Source: Shinella sp. | GTDB taxonomy: Bacteria; Pseudomonadota; Alphaproteobacteria; Rhizobiales; Rhizobiaceae | Assembly (NCBI GenBank): GCA_003248775.1 | Contig: QFQX01000026.1 | Location: 1 to 64,000, forward strand | Length of the DNA: 64,000 nt | Direction: 5' to 3' | Shown: in pieces, positions 40,453-49,044 of the stretch | Position numbering within the stretch: the first letter of the stretch is position 1 | Layout of the letters: each line of letters opens with the position of its first letter | Made by a program: the position numbers and the translations under genes | The notes under the pieces: model-generated | Database searches by the model: none | What the model was told of the DNA's origin: nothing | Seen by the model: only the letters and a program-made list of their open reading frames with translations

Positions 40453-40480
40453 TGCTGCTGACAGCTTCTTGTCAGCAGCA
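40453..40480. promoter_or_regulatory. Operator-like inverted repeat between eamA and the WYL regulator
   Basis: TGCTGCTGACA-gcttct-TGTCAGCAGCA is a perfect 11-bp inverted repeat with a 6-bp spacer in the 94-bp divergent promoter region. Its placement fits binding by the adjacent regulator to control both genes. Confidence 0.6.
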
Positions 40481-40501
40481 GCCGAGAGACAGGAAACGGC
40501 A

Positions 40502-41185
40502 ATGGTGCAACCGAGCCGCATGTTCGACATCATCCAGATGTTGCGCGCATCGCCGACGCCTCTGACCGCCGAGGCGATAGCCACGCGGCTGGAGGTGACG
40601 AAGCGCACCGTCTACCGCGACATCGCCGCCCTGCAGGCCTCCCGCGTACCGATCGAGGGGGCAGCCGGTGTCGGCTATGTGATGCGTCGGGGTTACGACC
40701 TGCCGCCGCTGATGTTCTCGCCGGAAGAGATCGAGGCGATCGCCGTCGGCCTGTCGCTGGTAGCGCGCACCGGCGACAGCAGTCTTGAAGCCGCAGGGCG
40801 CAGCGCCGCCGCCAAGATCGGCGACGTCCTGCCCTGCGATACGACAGGCATCGACGCCATGCCTCTCTACGTCTCCCGCTGGCATGAGATTCCCGAACCC
40901 AAGGCCGACCTTGCCACCATGCGCCGCGCCATCCGTGAGGAACGCAAGCTTCTGATCACCTATCGCGACGCCGAGGACCGGCAGACGGAAAGAACGATCC
41001 GTCCGCTCGGCCTCGTCTATTATGTCGATGGCATACACCTTGCGGCATGGTGCGAAATGCGGCAGGATTTCCGTCACTTCAGGCATGATAGGATCGAGTG
41101 CTGCCGCCCGCTGGAAGACGGTTTTCGCGACGGGGAAAAGCTCCGCAAGACATGGCGAGAGACCCGGAAACTGTTCGATTACTGA
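40502..41185 (+). CDS. YafY-type HTH/WYL-domain transcriptional regulator
   Basis: A 227-residue regulator with an N-terminal DeoR/HTH_11 winged helix (LTAEAIATRLEVTKRTVYRDIAAL, about 22-45) and a C-terminal WYL domain (about 130-210; RPLGLVYYVDGIHLAAWCE corresponds to the WYL core). The WYL domain usually senses a small ligand. The ATG at 40502 has AGGA 8 nt upstream. It is divergent from the EamA exporter and probably controls it and itself through the inverted repeat between them. Confidence 0.88.
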   Translation: MVQPSRMFDIIQMLRASPTPLTAEAIATRLEVTKRTVYRDIAALQASRVPIEGAAGVGYVMRRGYDLPPLMFSPEEIEAIAVGLSLVARTGDSSLEAAGRSAAAKIGDVLPCDTTGIDAMPLYVSRWHEIPEPKADLATMRRAIREERKLLITYRDAEDRQTERTIRPLGLVYYVDGIHLAAWCEMRQDFRHFRHDRIECCRPLEDGFRDGEKLRKTWRETRKLFDY

Positions 41186-41233
41186 GCGCTTCCGACATTA
41201 ACAAAACGTAATGTCATAACGCTTCCGTGATCG

Positions 41234-41262
41234 CTTGAAACACCGTTTGGCCGCACTTATCT
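41234..41262 (+). promoter_or_regulatory. Heat-shock (sigma-32)-like promoter of rpoH
   Basis: CTTGAA at 41234 followed after 16 bp by CTTATCTG resembles the alphaproteobacterial sigma-32 consensus (CTTGAA, 17-18 bp, CYTATNTNNG). It lies about 95 bp upstream of the rpoH start and suggests autoregulation. Confidence 0.45.
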
Positions 41263-41355
41263 GTTACGTGGGTTTCTGTGGGGTTTTTGGAAATCCACGG
41301 AGATCCGGCTCGCCCAGGGATGAAGGGGAGCCATACTTGGAAAAGGGGGTGCTTT

Positions 41356-42258
41356 ATGGCCCGCAATACTCTGCCTACCATTACCGCCGGTGAAGCCGGC
41401 CTCAATCGTTATCTCGACGAAATCCGCAAGTTCCCGATGCTGGAGCCGCAGCAGGAATACATGCTCGCGAAGCGCTACGCCGAACACGGCGACCGCGATG
41501 CAGCCCACAAGCTCGTCACCAGCCATCTGCGCCTCGTCGCCAAGATCGCCATGGGTTATCGCGGCTACGGCCTGCCAATCGGCGAAGTCGTGTCCGAGGG
41601 CAATGTCGGCCTGATGCAGGCCGTCAAGAAGTTCGACCCGGAACGCGGCTTCCGCCTGGCAACCTATGCCATGTGGTGGATCAAGGCCTCGATCCAGGAA
41701 TACATCCTGCGCTCGTGGTCGCTCGTGAAGATGGGCACCACCGCAAACCAGAAGCGGCTGTTCTTCAACCTGCGCAGGCTGAAGGGCAAGATTCAGGCAA
41801 TCGAAGAAGGCGACCTGAAGCCTGAGCAGGTGGCGGCAATTGCCACCAAGCTCAACGTTTCGGAAGAGGAAGTCATTTCGATGAACCGTCGCCTCTCCGG
41901 CGACGCCTCGCTGAACGCTCCGATCCGCGCCACCGAAGGCGAATCCGGCCAGTGGCAGGATTGGCTGGTGGACGATCACGACAGCCAGGAAGAAGTGCTG
42001 ATCGAGCAGGACGAACTGGAAACGCGCCGTCGCATGCTGGCCCGCGCCATGAGCGTTCTCAACGACCGCGAACGCCGCATCTTCGAGGCCCGCCGCCTCG
42101 CGGAAGATCCGGTGACCCTCGAGGAGCTGTCGTCCGAGTTCGACATCAGCCGCGAGCGCGTGCGCCAGATCGAGGTTCGCGCCTTCGAAAAGGTTCAGGA
42201 AGCCGTCCAGAAGGAAGCGCTGGAACGCGCTTCCCAGCTCCGCGTCGTCGAAGCGTGA
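41356..42258 (+). CDS. rpoH: RNA polymerase heat-shock sigma factor RpoH
   Basis: A 300-residue sigma-32. The N-terminal LNRYLDEIRKFPMLEPQQEY, region 2 with GLMQAVKKFDPERGFRLATYAMWWIKASIQEYIL, the RpoH box region NQKRLFFNLRRLK and region 4 with REIFEARRL-type and SRERVRQIEVRAF are all clear. It directs heat-shock genes such as chaperones and proteases. The ATG at 41356 has GGGGG 5 nt upstream; an in-frame ATG 26 codons earlier is not supported by conservation. Rhizobia often have two rpoH genes; which paralogue this is cannot be decided here. Confidence 0.94.
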   Translation: MARNTLPTITAGEAGLNRYLDEIRKFPMLEPQQEYMLAKRYAEHGDRDAAHKLVTSHLRLVAKIAMGYRGYGLPIGEVVSEGNVGLMQAVKKFDPERGFRLATYAMWWIKASIQEYILRSWSLVKMGTTANQKRLFFNLRRLKGKIQAIEEGDLKPEQVAAIATKLNVSEEEVISMNRRLSGDASLNAPIRATEGESGQWQDWLVDDHDSQEEVLIEQDELETRRRMLARAMSVLNDRERRIFEARRLAEDPVTLEELSSEFDISRERVRQIEVRAFEKVQEAVQKEALERASQLRVVEA

Positions 42259-42302
42259 ACCACTGACAAACGCCTGAACCGCTGACAGGCGAATGAAACA
42301 AG

Positions 42303-42333
42303 AAAACCCGGGGCCGCAAGGCGCCCGGGTTTT
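42303..42333 (+). terminator. Rho-independent terminator of rpoH
   Basis: AAAACCCGGG / CCCGGGTTTT form a perfect 10-bp stem ending in a T-run, 45 bp after the rpoH stop. It also lies 32 bp from the stop of the convergent gene and may serve both directions. Confidence 0.85.
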
Positions 42334-42364
42334 TCATATGTCGCAGGATGTGCAGGCAGCCGGA

Positions 42365-44740
42365 TCAGTTTCTGGCCGACCCGAGCGCTTCCCATTCCTT
42401 CAGAACGGCATTGAAAACAGCCGTACCGGCAGGGCCCTTGTCGAGCGTCAGCAGAGCGCGGCGACCGTTGCGGTAGGTAATCGGCATGTCGATCCAGCTG
42501 CGCGTGGACAAGAGGTCCAGGTTCTGCTTGATCACATCCTGGAAGTCGTTCAGCGCCACAAGATAGGTATCTTCAGTGACCTGGGCCGAAACCGCGACCA
42601 GCGGATCGCCGCGGTCCTGCTCTGTGCGCTTCATCGCGATACGCTGCAGATTATCCACCGCCCCGCCTTCGAAATCCGGCGGGATCGAGAAGACGACTTC
42701 AATGATATGGCTTGCCGGCAAAGAGTTGTCGGTGTTGCGCTTGATGGTCAGCAGCGCCGTCATGCCGCGTTCCGGAATCGTGATCTTGCCCTGGATTTCC
42801 GGGTTGGGCTTGCCATCGTCACCGGTCTCGCGAACGGCAGTCCAGGCAACGGTACCGGTTACAGCGACCGGCGTGGTCTGACCGAGTTTCTCCTCATAGA
42901 GGAATGCCTTTTCGCCGGCAGCAGTACCCGCGCCGGCAGCAGCCGGAGGCGTCGTGGTCGAGGGAGCGACGGGTGTTCCGGCATTGGTGCCGACCGGCGG
43001 CTGATCCGTCGGTTCGACCTTCGAAGCGACGTTCTGCTGTGAAACCGACTTGCCCTCGCCGGCTGCGCCGACGGCCGGGGCCGTTCCGGCGCCCTCATCA
43101 ACTTCAGAACCGTCCGCCTTTAGACGCTGGGTGAACTTCTGGCCCTCAACCGCGCCTTCTTCAGGCGGCGTTGTCGGCGGAGTGGCAGCGCTGTTTGCAG
43201 CCGGCGCAGTATCGGTTGCCGGTTGTTCCGTCTGTCCGTCCGTGGTCGCCGGTTGTCCAGCAACGAACGGTGGCTCGGAGCCCGTCAGGCCACTGATGAA
43301 TTCCGTCATCGACGTGCGATAGGTCCAGGCGGCAAAGCCACCGCCAGCCAAAAGCAATACACCGAGCGCGCCAAGCACGATCGGTGCGAAGTTGCGGCGC
43401 GGCTTCGTTTCCGTGCGATAGGCCGACTGCTGCGCGCTTTCAAGGAACGCATCGACCTCTTCATCGGAAGCAGCCACGGGCGCGACGGGGGCCGCCGGCC
43501 GGCCACCATTTCCGCCGGCTGCTGCCGGCTGTGGCTCCTTCGACTTCAGGTCACCGACATCGGCAAACCAGTCCGAAAAATCGTCGCTCTGTTTCGGAGT
43601 TGCGGCCGCTGCCTGCGCAGGAGCCGCCTGAGACCGATATTCATCAACATTCCATTCGAGAAGGTCGGGAACTTCTGCCGCGGCGGGCTCAGTACGCGCC
43701 GCCGGAGCAGCCGGCGCGAAAGCACCAAAATCATGGTCACGCCGCTGTTCGGGTACAGCCGGAGCGACGTCCTCGCGACGAACAACCGGTGCAACCTCCT
43801 CGACAGGAGCGGCCTGAGCGGGCGTATCCTCCGGGAAATCCCAGGGTTCATAGGCGACCGGCTCGGAAACAGGAGCGGGCTTTGCAGTAAAATCGGACCG
43901 GGCCGGAGAAAGCCATTCCTCGGCTTCATCCGTCATCGGAGCAGCCTGACGGGTCAGAGGCTGTACGGGCTCGACCTGCTCTTCCTCGTAACGGTGGACC
44001 GGCTCCTCTTCCCATACCGGGAAGGCCTCTTCCGTGCGCGGAGTTTCGACAGGCGCGGGCTCGATCGCAGGTGCGGCAGGTGCAACGACTTCCGGCTCAT
44101 GGCTTGCAGGCGGCTGATAAACCGGCGTTTCCGGCTCGGCTTCCCGCCACGGGTCTTCGACCTCTTCGTATTCTACCGGCGGAGCGGCGCGAGCAGGCTC
44201 GACATATTCTTCTTCGTGCTCGCTATAGGTCTCGTCAGCGGCAGCCGCGACCGGTTCCTCGGCCCACGCGACCTGCGTGGGCGCAGGAGTTACGGGAGCG
44301 ACATGAGGCTCGTCTTCGTATTCGGGACGAGCAACCTCTTCGGGCTCTGCCGCTTCTTCCGGTTCCGGCTCGTAGGCGGATTCCGGATCATGAGCCGGTT
44401 CAGGCTCTTCCTCGGCCTCATAGGCAGGCGCCTGCCGGGATTCGGAAGCACCGGGAACATGATCTTCCCAGGATGCCGCGGCCGGCGCGGGCGAAACGTC
44501 TTCCGGAAGTTCCTCAACTTCCGGAAGTGCCTCGGCGTGCTCGGCCTCGACTTCGTTGATGGCAACCTCGAGCTTGTCGAGTTGACGGCGCAGCATCTCT
44601 TCGGGCGGGCGCGGCGACATGTTCTCGAGCTGCCGCAATACGGCACTGCGAGCCTTGTCATAGACCTTCGCACGCATCTCAGGGGTATTGTTCGACAGTC
44701 CGTCCACGGCCCGCCGAATAACTGCGATAAAGTCAGCCAT
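42365..44740 (-). CDS. Large proline/acid-rich bitopic membrane protein
   Basis: A 791-residue protein of unknown function. A conserved N-terminal helical region (about 1-65, MADFIAVIRRAVDGLSNNTPEM) is followed by about 330 residues rich in Glu, Pro and Ala, low in complexity. A membrane helix lies near residue 450 (IVLGALGVLLLAGGGFAAW), then a Thr/Pro/Ala-rich spacer and a folded C-terminal periplasmic domain (about 600-790) with VTGTVAWTAVRETGDDG, ERGMTALLTIKRN and SWIDMPITYRNGRRALLTLDKG. The ATG at 44740 is used; a GTG two codons upstream is possible. It sits next to purA, as I recall for related rhizobial genomes. The cytoplasm-to-periplasm layout suggests a structural or sensing role. 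Confidence 0.82.
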   Translation of the reverse strand: MADFIAVIRRAVDGLSNNTPEMRAKVYDKARSAVLRQLENMSPRPPEEMLRRQLDKLEVAINEVEAEHAEALPEVEELPEDVSPAPAAASWEDHVPGASESRQAPAYEAEEEPEPAHDPESAYEPEPEEAAEPEEVARPEYEDEPHVAPVTPAPTQVAWAEEPVAAAADETYSEHEEEYVEPARAAPPVEYEEVEDPWREAEPETPVYQPPASHEPEVVAPAAPAIEPAPVETPRTEEAFPVWEEEPVHRYEEEQVEPVQPLTRQAAPMTDEAEEWLSPARSDFTAKPAPVSEPVAYEPWDFPEDTPAQAAPVEEVAPVVRREDVAPAVPEQRRDHDFGAFAPAAPAARTEPAAAEVPDLLEWNVDEYRSQAAPAQAAAATPKQSDDFSDWFADVGDLKSKEPQPAAAGGNGGRPAAPVAPVAASDEEVDAFLESAQQSAYRTETKPRRNFAPIVLGALGVLLLAGGGFAAWTYRTSMTEFISGLTGSEPPFVAGQPATTDGQTEQPATDTAPAANSAATPPTTPPEEGAVEGQKFTQRLKADGSEVDEGAGTAPAVGAAGEGKSVSQQNVASKVEPTDQPPVGTNAGTPVAPSTTTPPAAAGAGTAAGEKAFLYEEKLGQTTPVAVTGTVAWTAVRETGDDGKPNPEIQGKITIPERGMTALLTIKRNTDNSLPASHIIEVVFSIPPDFEGGAVDNLQRIAMKRTEQDRGDPLVAVSAQVTEDTYLVALNDFQDVIKQNLDLLSTRSWIDMPITYRNGRRALLTLDKGPAGTAVFNAVLKEWEALGSARN

Positions 44741-44803
44741 CAGCACTTTTTCTCTTGGTCGCCGGAGTGATTCCGACCGACAAAACGTTAACGATTTCTA
44801 TCA

Positions 44804-46102
44804 TTAATCCTCAAATGGATCGGTCACAAGTATGGTGTCGTCACGCTCCGGGCTGGTCGAAAGCAGAGCGACCGGCGCGCCGATCAGTTCTTCGACCTGA
44901 CGGACGTACTTGATCGCCTGTGCCGGCAGGTCTGCCCACTTGCGCGCACCCACCGTCGATTCCTTCCAGCCTTCAAGCGTGATGAAGATCGGTTCGACGC
45001 GGGCCTGCGCGGCCTGCGATGCCGGCAGGTAGTCGATTTCCTGCCCGTCGAGCTTGTAGCCGACGCAGATCTTGAGTTCGTCGAGACCGTCGAGAACGTC
45101 GAGCTTGGTCAGTGCGATTCCGGTGATGCCGTTGGTAGCAACCGACTGGCGAACCAGTGCCGCATCGAACCAGCCACAACGACGCTTGCGGCCCGTGACC
45201 GTTCCGAATTCATGGCCGCGCTCGCCAAGGAACTGACCGATTTCATCCGTCAATTCGGTCGGGAACGGACCTTCGCCGACGCGGGTCGTATAGGCCTTGG
45301 TGATGCCGAGGATGTAGCCGAGCGAACCCGGGCCCATACCGGAACCGGCAGCAGCCTGACCGGCAACCGTGTTGGACGAGGTCACGAAGGGATAGGTTCC
45401 GTGGTCGATGTCGAGCAACGAACCCTGCGCGCCTTCGAACAGTATCCGCGAACCCTTGCGGCGTTCCTTGTCCAGCAGCTGCCAGACGGTATCCATGAAT
45501 GGCAGAACACGGTCGGCGATGGAGGTCAGTTCCTCCATGATCGTCTTGTGTTCGACTTCGGCCGCGCCAAAGCCGCGGCGAAGCGCGTTGTGGTGCGAGA
45601 GCAGACGGTCGACCTTGCCTTCGAGCGCGGTGATGTCGGCGAGTTCCATCAGACGGATCGCGCGGCGGCCAACCTTGTCTTCATAGGCCGGGCCGATACC
45701 GCGGCGGGTCGTGCCGATCTTGGTGCCGCTGTTGGAGGCGGCATCTTCGCGCATACCGTCCAGTTCGCGGTGAAGGGAGAGGATCAATGTCGCGTTTTCG
45801 GCGATTCGCAGGTTTTCCGGGGTGACGGTAACGCCCTGCACCTTGAGGCGCTCGATTTCAGCCAGCAGCGCATGCGGATCGACGACGACGCCGTTACCGA
45901 TGACCGCCATCTTGCCCGGGCGCACGACGCCGGACGGCAGCAGGGACAGCTTGTAGCTGACACCATCGATGACCAGAGTATGTCCGGCATTATGTCCGCC
46001 CTGAAAGCGCACAACGATATCGGCTCGCTCGGAAAGCCAGTCGACGATCTTGCCTTTACCCTCGTCTCCCCACTGCGACCCTACAACCACGACATTCGTC
46101 AT
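44804..46102 (-). CDS. purA: Adenylosuccinate synthetase
   Basis: A 432-residue enzyme that joins IMP and aspartate using GTP in the first committed step to AMP. The N-terminal GTP loop GSQWGDEGKGK, the catalytic region VRFQGGHNAGHT, and GTTRRGIGPAYEDK and KLDVLDGLDELKIC confirm it. The start at 46102 is fixed by homology; in-frame codons upstream are non-coding. It is transcribed alone, upstream of the 791-residue membrane protein on the same strand with a 63-bp gap. Confidence 0.96.
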   Translation of the reverse strand: MTNVVVVGSQWGDEGKGKIVDWLSERADIVVRFQGGHNAGHTLVIDGVSYKLSLLPSGVVRPGKMAVIGNGVVVDPHALLAEIERLKVQGVTVTPENLRIAENATLILSLHRELDGMREDAASNSGTKIGTTRRGIGPAYEDKVGRRAIRLMELADITALEGKVDRLLSHHNALRRGFGAAEVEHKTIMEELTSIADRVLPFMDTVWQLLDKERRKGSRILFEGAQGSLLDIDHGTYPFVTSSNTVAGQAAAGSGMGPGSLGYILGITKAYTTRVGEGPFPTELTDEIGQFLGERGHEFGTVTGRKRRCGWFDAALVRQSVATNGITGIALTKLDVLDGLDELKICVGYKLDGQEIDYLPASQAAQARVEPIFITLEGWKESTVGARKWADLPAQAIKYVRQVEELIGAPVALLSTSPERDDTILVTDPFED

Positions 46103-46191
46103 TTCCAAATCCTGTTCATTGCACGAGCGGCCTGCGCCTAACCCAAACCCGCGCATCTATACTGTGTTGTTTTTGGGAAATCGACCCGTTT

Positions 46192-47190
46192 GTGATCAGC
46201 AATTTGGCTTTTTGCGTGACATGTCAGCGCCCGTCGCCTATCCAAACGGCGAATTGCAGTCGAGCGAACCCCCGTCCCCTATTCCATCTGGTGTTGCAGT
46301 TGCTTCTTCGGGCCTATTTTTTCCTCACCGTCGCGACGCTTCTTTGGGGCGGCAATACCATGGTCGGCAAGCTGGCTGTCGGCCATGTCAGCCCCATGGT
46401 TCTCAACTTCTCACGCTGGCTGATCGCCGTCATTGTCATCTGCGCCATTTCCGTGCCGCAGATCAGAAAGGACTGGCCGCTGCTGCGCAAGAACTGGCTG
46501 CTGCTGCTCGCCTATGGCGCGGTGGGCTACACGGCCTTTAACGGTTTTCTCTATACAGCCCTCAAATACACGAGCGCCGTCAATGGCGCGATCGAACAGG
46601 GCGGCATCCCCGTCCTGATCTTCATCCTCAACTTCGTGCTGTTTCGCATCCCGGTGTCGATGGTGCAGATCATCGGCTTTGCCATCAGCTTTGCCGGCGT
46701 CGCGGTGACCGCAAGCCATGGCGACCCGATGTCGCTGCTGCACCTCACCCTGAATTACGGTGACGGGCTGTTGCTGCTCGCCGTCCTCGCTTATGCGATC
46801 TACACCATCGCGCTGCGCTGGAAACCGCCGGTGCACTGGAAGAGCCTGATGGCCGGTCCGGCACTCGGCGCGGCACTGACCGCCCTTCCCCTGATGTTCT
46901 GGGAACAGGCAAACGGCGAGATGATCCTGCCCGATACGCTGGGATGGGCAATCATCGCCTATGCCGGCCTGCTGCCGTCGCTGGTCTCGCAGATCTTCTA
47001 TATCAAGGGCGTCGAAGGCATCGGCGCCAATCGCGCCGGCCTCTTCATCAATCTGGTGCCGGTGTTCGGGACACTTCTCTCGCTCGCCCTTCTCGGCGAA
47101 GCGCTCCAGCCGTTCCATGTTCTTGCTCTGGCCCTCGTCCTGGGCGGCATCGCCATCGCCGAATGGGGCAAGCCGGCGAGTAAGATTTAA
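46192..47190 (+). CDS. EamA-family (DMT) transporter
   Basis: Ten predicted helices in two EamA repeats: RAYFFLTVATLLWGGNTMVGK at the start and SQIFYIKGVEGIGANRAGLF with EALQPFHVLALALVLGG in the second half. The start is unclear. The frame opens with a GTG at 46192, but the first helix begins near residue 35 and a GTG at 46291 would give a typical N-terminus. An ATG at 46221 in another frame encodes a plausible polar leader, so a frameshift or error near 46290-46320 is possible. It is only distantly related to the other two EamA proteins of the window. The export substrate is unknown. Confidence 0.82.
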   Translation: MISNLAFCVTCQRPSPIQTANCSRANPRPLFHLVLQLLLRAYFFLTVATLLWGGNTMVGKLAVGHVSPMVLNFSRWLIAVIVICAISVPQIRKDWPLLRKNWLLLLAYGAVGYTAFNGFLYTALKYTSAVNGAIEQGGIPVLIFILNFVLFRIPVSMVQIIGFAISFAGVAVTASHGDPMSLLHLTLNYGDGLLLLAVLAYAIYTIALRWKPPVHWKSLMAGPALGAALTALPLMFWEQANGEMILPDTLGWAIIAYAGLLPSLVSQIFYIKGVEGIGANRAGLFINLVPVFGTLLSLALLGEALQPFHVLALALVLGGIAIAEWGKPASKI

Positions 47191-47206
47191 CAACAAAAAA
47201 GAAAAG

Positions 47207-47235
47207 GCCCTGACGGTGGTTCACACCGTCAGGGC
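47207..47235 (-). terminator. Strong terminator between eamA and the BTLCP-like gene
   Basis: GCCCTGACGGTG / CACCGTCAGGGC is a perfect 12-bp stem with loop gttca. On the minus strand it runs into CTTTTCTTTTTTG, a clear T-tract, so it terminates the BTLCP-like transcript. It probably blocks read-through from the convergent eamA too. Confidence 0.85.
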
Positions 47236-47360
47236 AAATTAGGCAGTACAGACAGAAACATTCAGCCGGGCGGAAACCTGCCGCCCTGAAGAATTCGCGA
47301 GAGCATAATCCGACCGGAGTGAAACGAGGATCGATAAGATTATGCTTCAAAAATGGAACT

Positions 47361-47936
47361 TTAGAGCCCCATCGGGCGAATGCTTGCGGTCGGTATCTCG
47401 ACGCGCTTCCACTTCTTGATGGCATTCGAACGGTCGTCCAGTGCGTAGTCACCCTTGTTGGTGGTGACCACCAGAACAACACGGCGCTCGCCGTCCGTAG
47501 TGCGGCCGTTGGCAATCGTCAGCGCATCAGCCGACCAGCCCATGGCGATCAGCATGGCGCGCTTGGCGCTGGCAAGGTCGGAGCCGATGGTGACAGAGCC
47601 CGAAATCTTCAGAACGTCACGGCGACCGAATGAATAGAGGTCGTTGATAAGCTGGACCGAGGCGTTGACCGTTGCATTGACGCGCTTCAACTGGCTCTCG
47701 CGGTACGAGGTGAGCACGAAGGTGTAAGGACGCTCGATGGCGTCGCAACCCTCCTGCGCATCAAGGCACAGCTTGGCATCGCTCGGCGGCAAACGCTCAC
47801 CGGAAATCGCAAGGCGCACATTTGGCGCATCGGTGAGGTTGCGGGCGAAGCCGCCAGGCCCGAATGCATGGGCCGGGTCAGACAGAACGAATGCCGTCGC
47901 GGCGACGACGGCCGTTGCGAGGAGTTTCTTCAGCAT
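47361..47936 (-). CDS. Degenerate transglutaminase-like (BTLCP) secreted protein
   Basis: A 191-residue exported protein with signal peptide MLKKLLATAVVAATAFVLSDPAHA. The mature part follows the bacterial transglutaminase-like cysteine proteinase family: LCLDAQEGC, VNATVNASVQLINDLYSFGRRD, and GDYALDD near the C-terminus. The catalytic residues are missing: the GDCEDY-type motif reads TIGSDLAS (Cys replaced, around residue 118) and the GHAVL histidine is Arg (RRVVLVV, residues 151-152), while the Asp remains. Active members such as LapG cleave adhesins. This one may bind rather than cut. The start is fixed by the signal peptide; AGGA is very close to the ATG. Confidence 0.75.
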   Translation of the reverse strand: MLKKLLATAVVAATAFVLSDPAHAFGPGGFARNLTDAPNVRLAISGERLPPSDAKLCLDAQEGCDAIERPYTFVLTSYRESQLKRVNATVNASVQLINDLYSFGRRDVLKISGSVTIGSDLASAKRAMLIAMGWSADALTIANGRTTDGERRVVLVVTTNKGDYALDDRSNAIKKWKRVEIPTASIRPMGL

Positions 47937-48246
47937 ATCCTTGGGTCCCCGTTCAGAACTCTTTGTTTTGGCGGGCCGGAACAAATCCTCCGGCTTCCTT
48001 GTGACTGAACCTACACGGGGTGTTTTGCGGTGCGCTTAAACAGATGCCGACAATTTTAGCGAATAGCGTCTTTTTCTCGAATCGATACAGACGCCCTCCC
48101 CGCGACGGCTGCCACCCCTTCTCGCGGGCGCGACCGCATTCTTTCCGCCGCGACATTTAAGGCATCAGCCTGCACGCAATATGATGCTTTTCCCAGCCCG
48201 CATTATTTCCTAATCGAATGGGTAGAGAAACAGCGAGGGTGCGGAC
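47937..48246. other. Divergent intergenic region
   Basis: A 310-bp gap between the BTLCP-like gene and the creatininase-family gene. It should contain both promoters. I see no convincing repeat, RNA gene or operator in it. Confidence 0.5.
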
Positions 48247-49044
48247 ATGGCGAAGCCATTCTTCTGGAACGAACTGAACACGGGCGATTTCGCCGGCCTC
48301 GATCCCGAAAAGACCGTCGCCATCCTGCCGATCGCATCGACCGAGCAGCACGGCCCGCACCTGCCGATCGCCACCGACGTCGCCATTGCCAACGGCATGC
48401 TGGCCGAGCTTCGCAACCAGCGGCCCGACGACCTCGATTTCCTCGTTCTGCCGACGCAGGAAATCGGCAAGGCGAATGAACACATCTACGGTCCCGGCAC
48501 CCTGTCCTTCGGCCCGGAGATCCTGATCCCCGCATGGACCGCGATCGGCACCAAGGTTGCCGAAGCCGGCATCCGCAAGATGGTGATCGTCAATTCCCAC
48601 GGCGGCAACGTCGATGTGATGAGCATCGTCGCCCGCGAACTGCGCGTCCGCCACAAGATGGCTGTCGTCTCCACCCAGTGGGGCCGTTTCGGCAACCCGG
48701 AAGGCATGATTTCCGAGCATGAAAGCCGCTACGGCATTCATGGCGGCGAGGTCGAGACATCCCTCATGCTGCATTTCCGGCCGGAACTCGTACGCATGGA
48801 AAAGGCCGAGAACTTCGTCTCCCGAGCCGAGGAAATGCGCGCCAATTCGAAGTTCCTGACACCGCTTCCGCCGCATTCGCTGGCATGGATCGCCCATGAC
48901 CTCAACCCGAACGGCGTCGTCGGCGATGCCTCGAAGGGCACGGCCGAAAAGGGCGAACTCATCTGCAGGCATCAGGTAAAGGGTTTCATCGAGCTTCTGC
49001 GCGATCTCGTCGCTTATCCGCTCGCCAACCTCTATTCGCGCTGA
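48247..49044 (+). CDS. Creatininase-family amidohydrolase
   Basis: A 265-residue metal-dependent hydrolase. Metal ligands are visible: E33 and H35 in STEQHGPHLP, D44 in ATDVAIA, and later histidine and glutamate in NSHGGN and HGGEVETS. Family members open cyclic amides (creatinine, MftE peptides, pyrimidine precursors in archaea). GAGGG lies 7 nt upstream of the ATG. The gene converges with, and overlaps by 13 bp, the LysR gene next door. Given the CodA-like hydrolase and transporter nearby, a role in degrading a nitrogenous ring compound is likely, but creatinine itself is not proven. Confidence 0.87.
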   Translation: MAKPFFWNELNTGDFAGLDPEKTVAILPIASTEQHGPHLPIATDVAIANGMLAELRNQRPDDLDFLVLPTQEIGKANEHIYGPGTLSFGPEILIPAWTAIGTKVAEAGIRKMVIVNSHGGNVDVMSIVARELRVRHKMAVVSTQWGRFGNPEGMISEHESRYGIHGGEVETSLMLHFRPELVRMEKAENFVSRAEEMRANSKFLTPLPPHSLAWIAHDLNPNGVVGDASKGTAEKGELICRHQVKGFIELLRDLVAYPLANLYSR

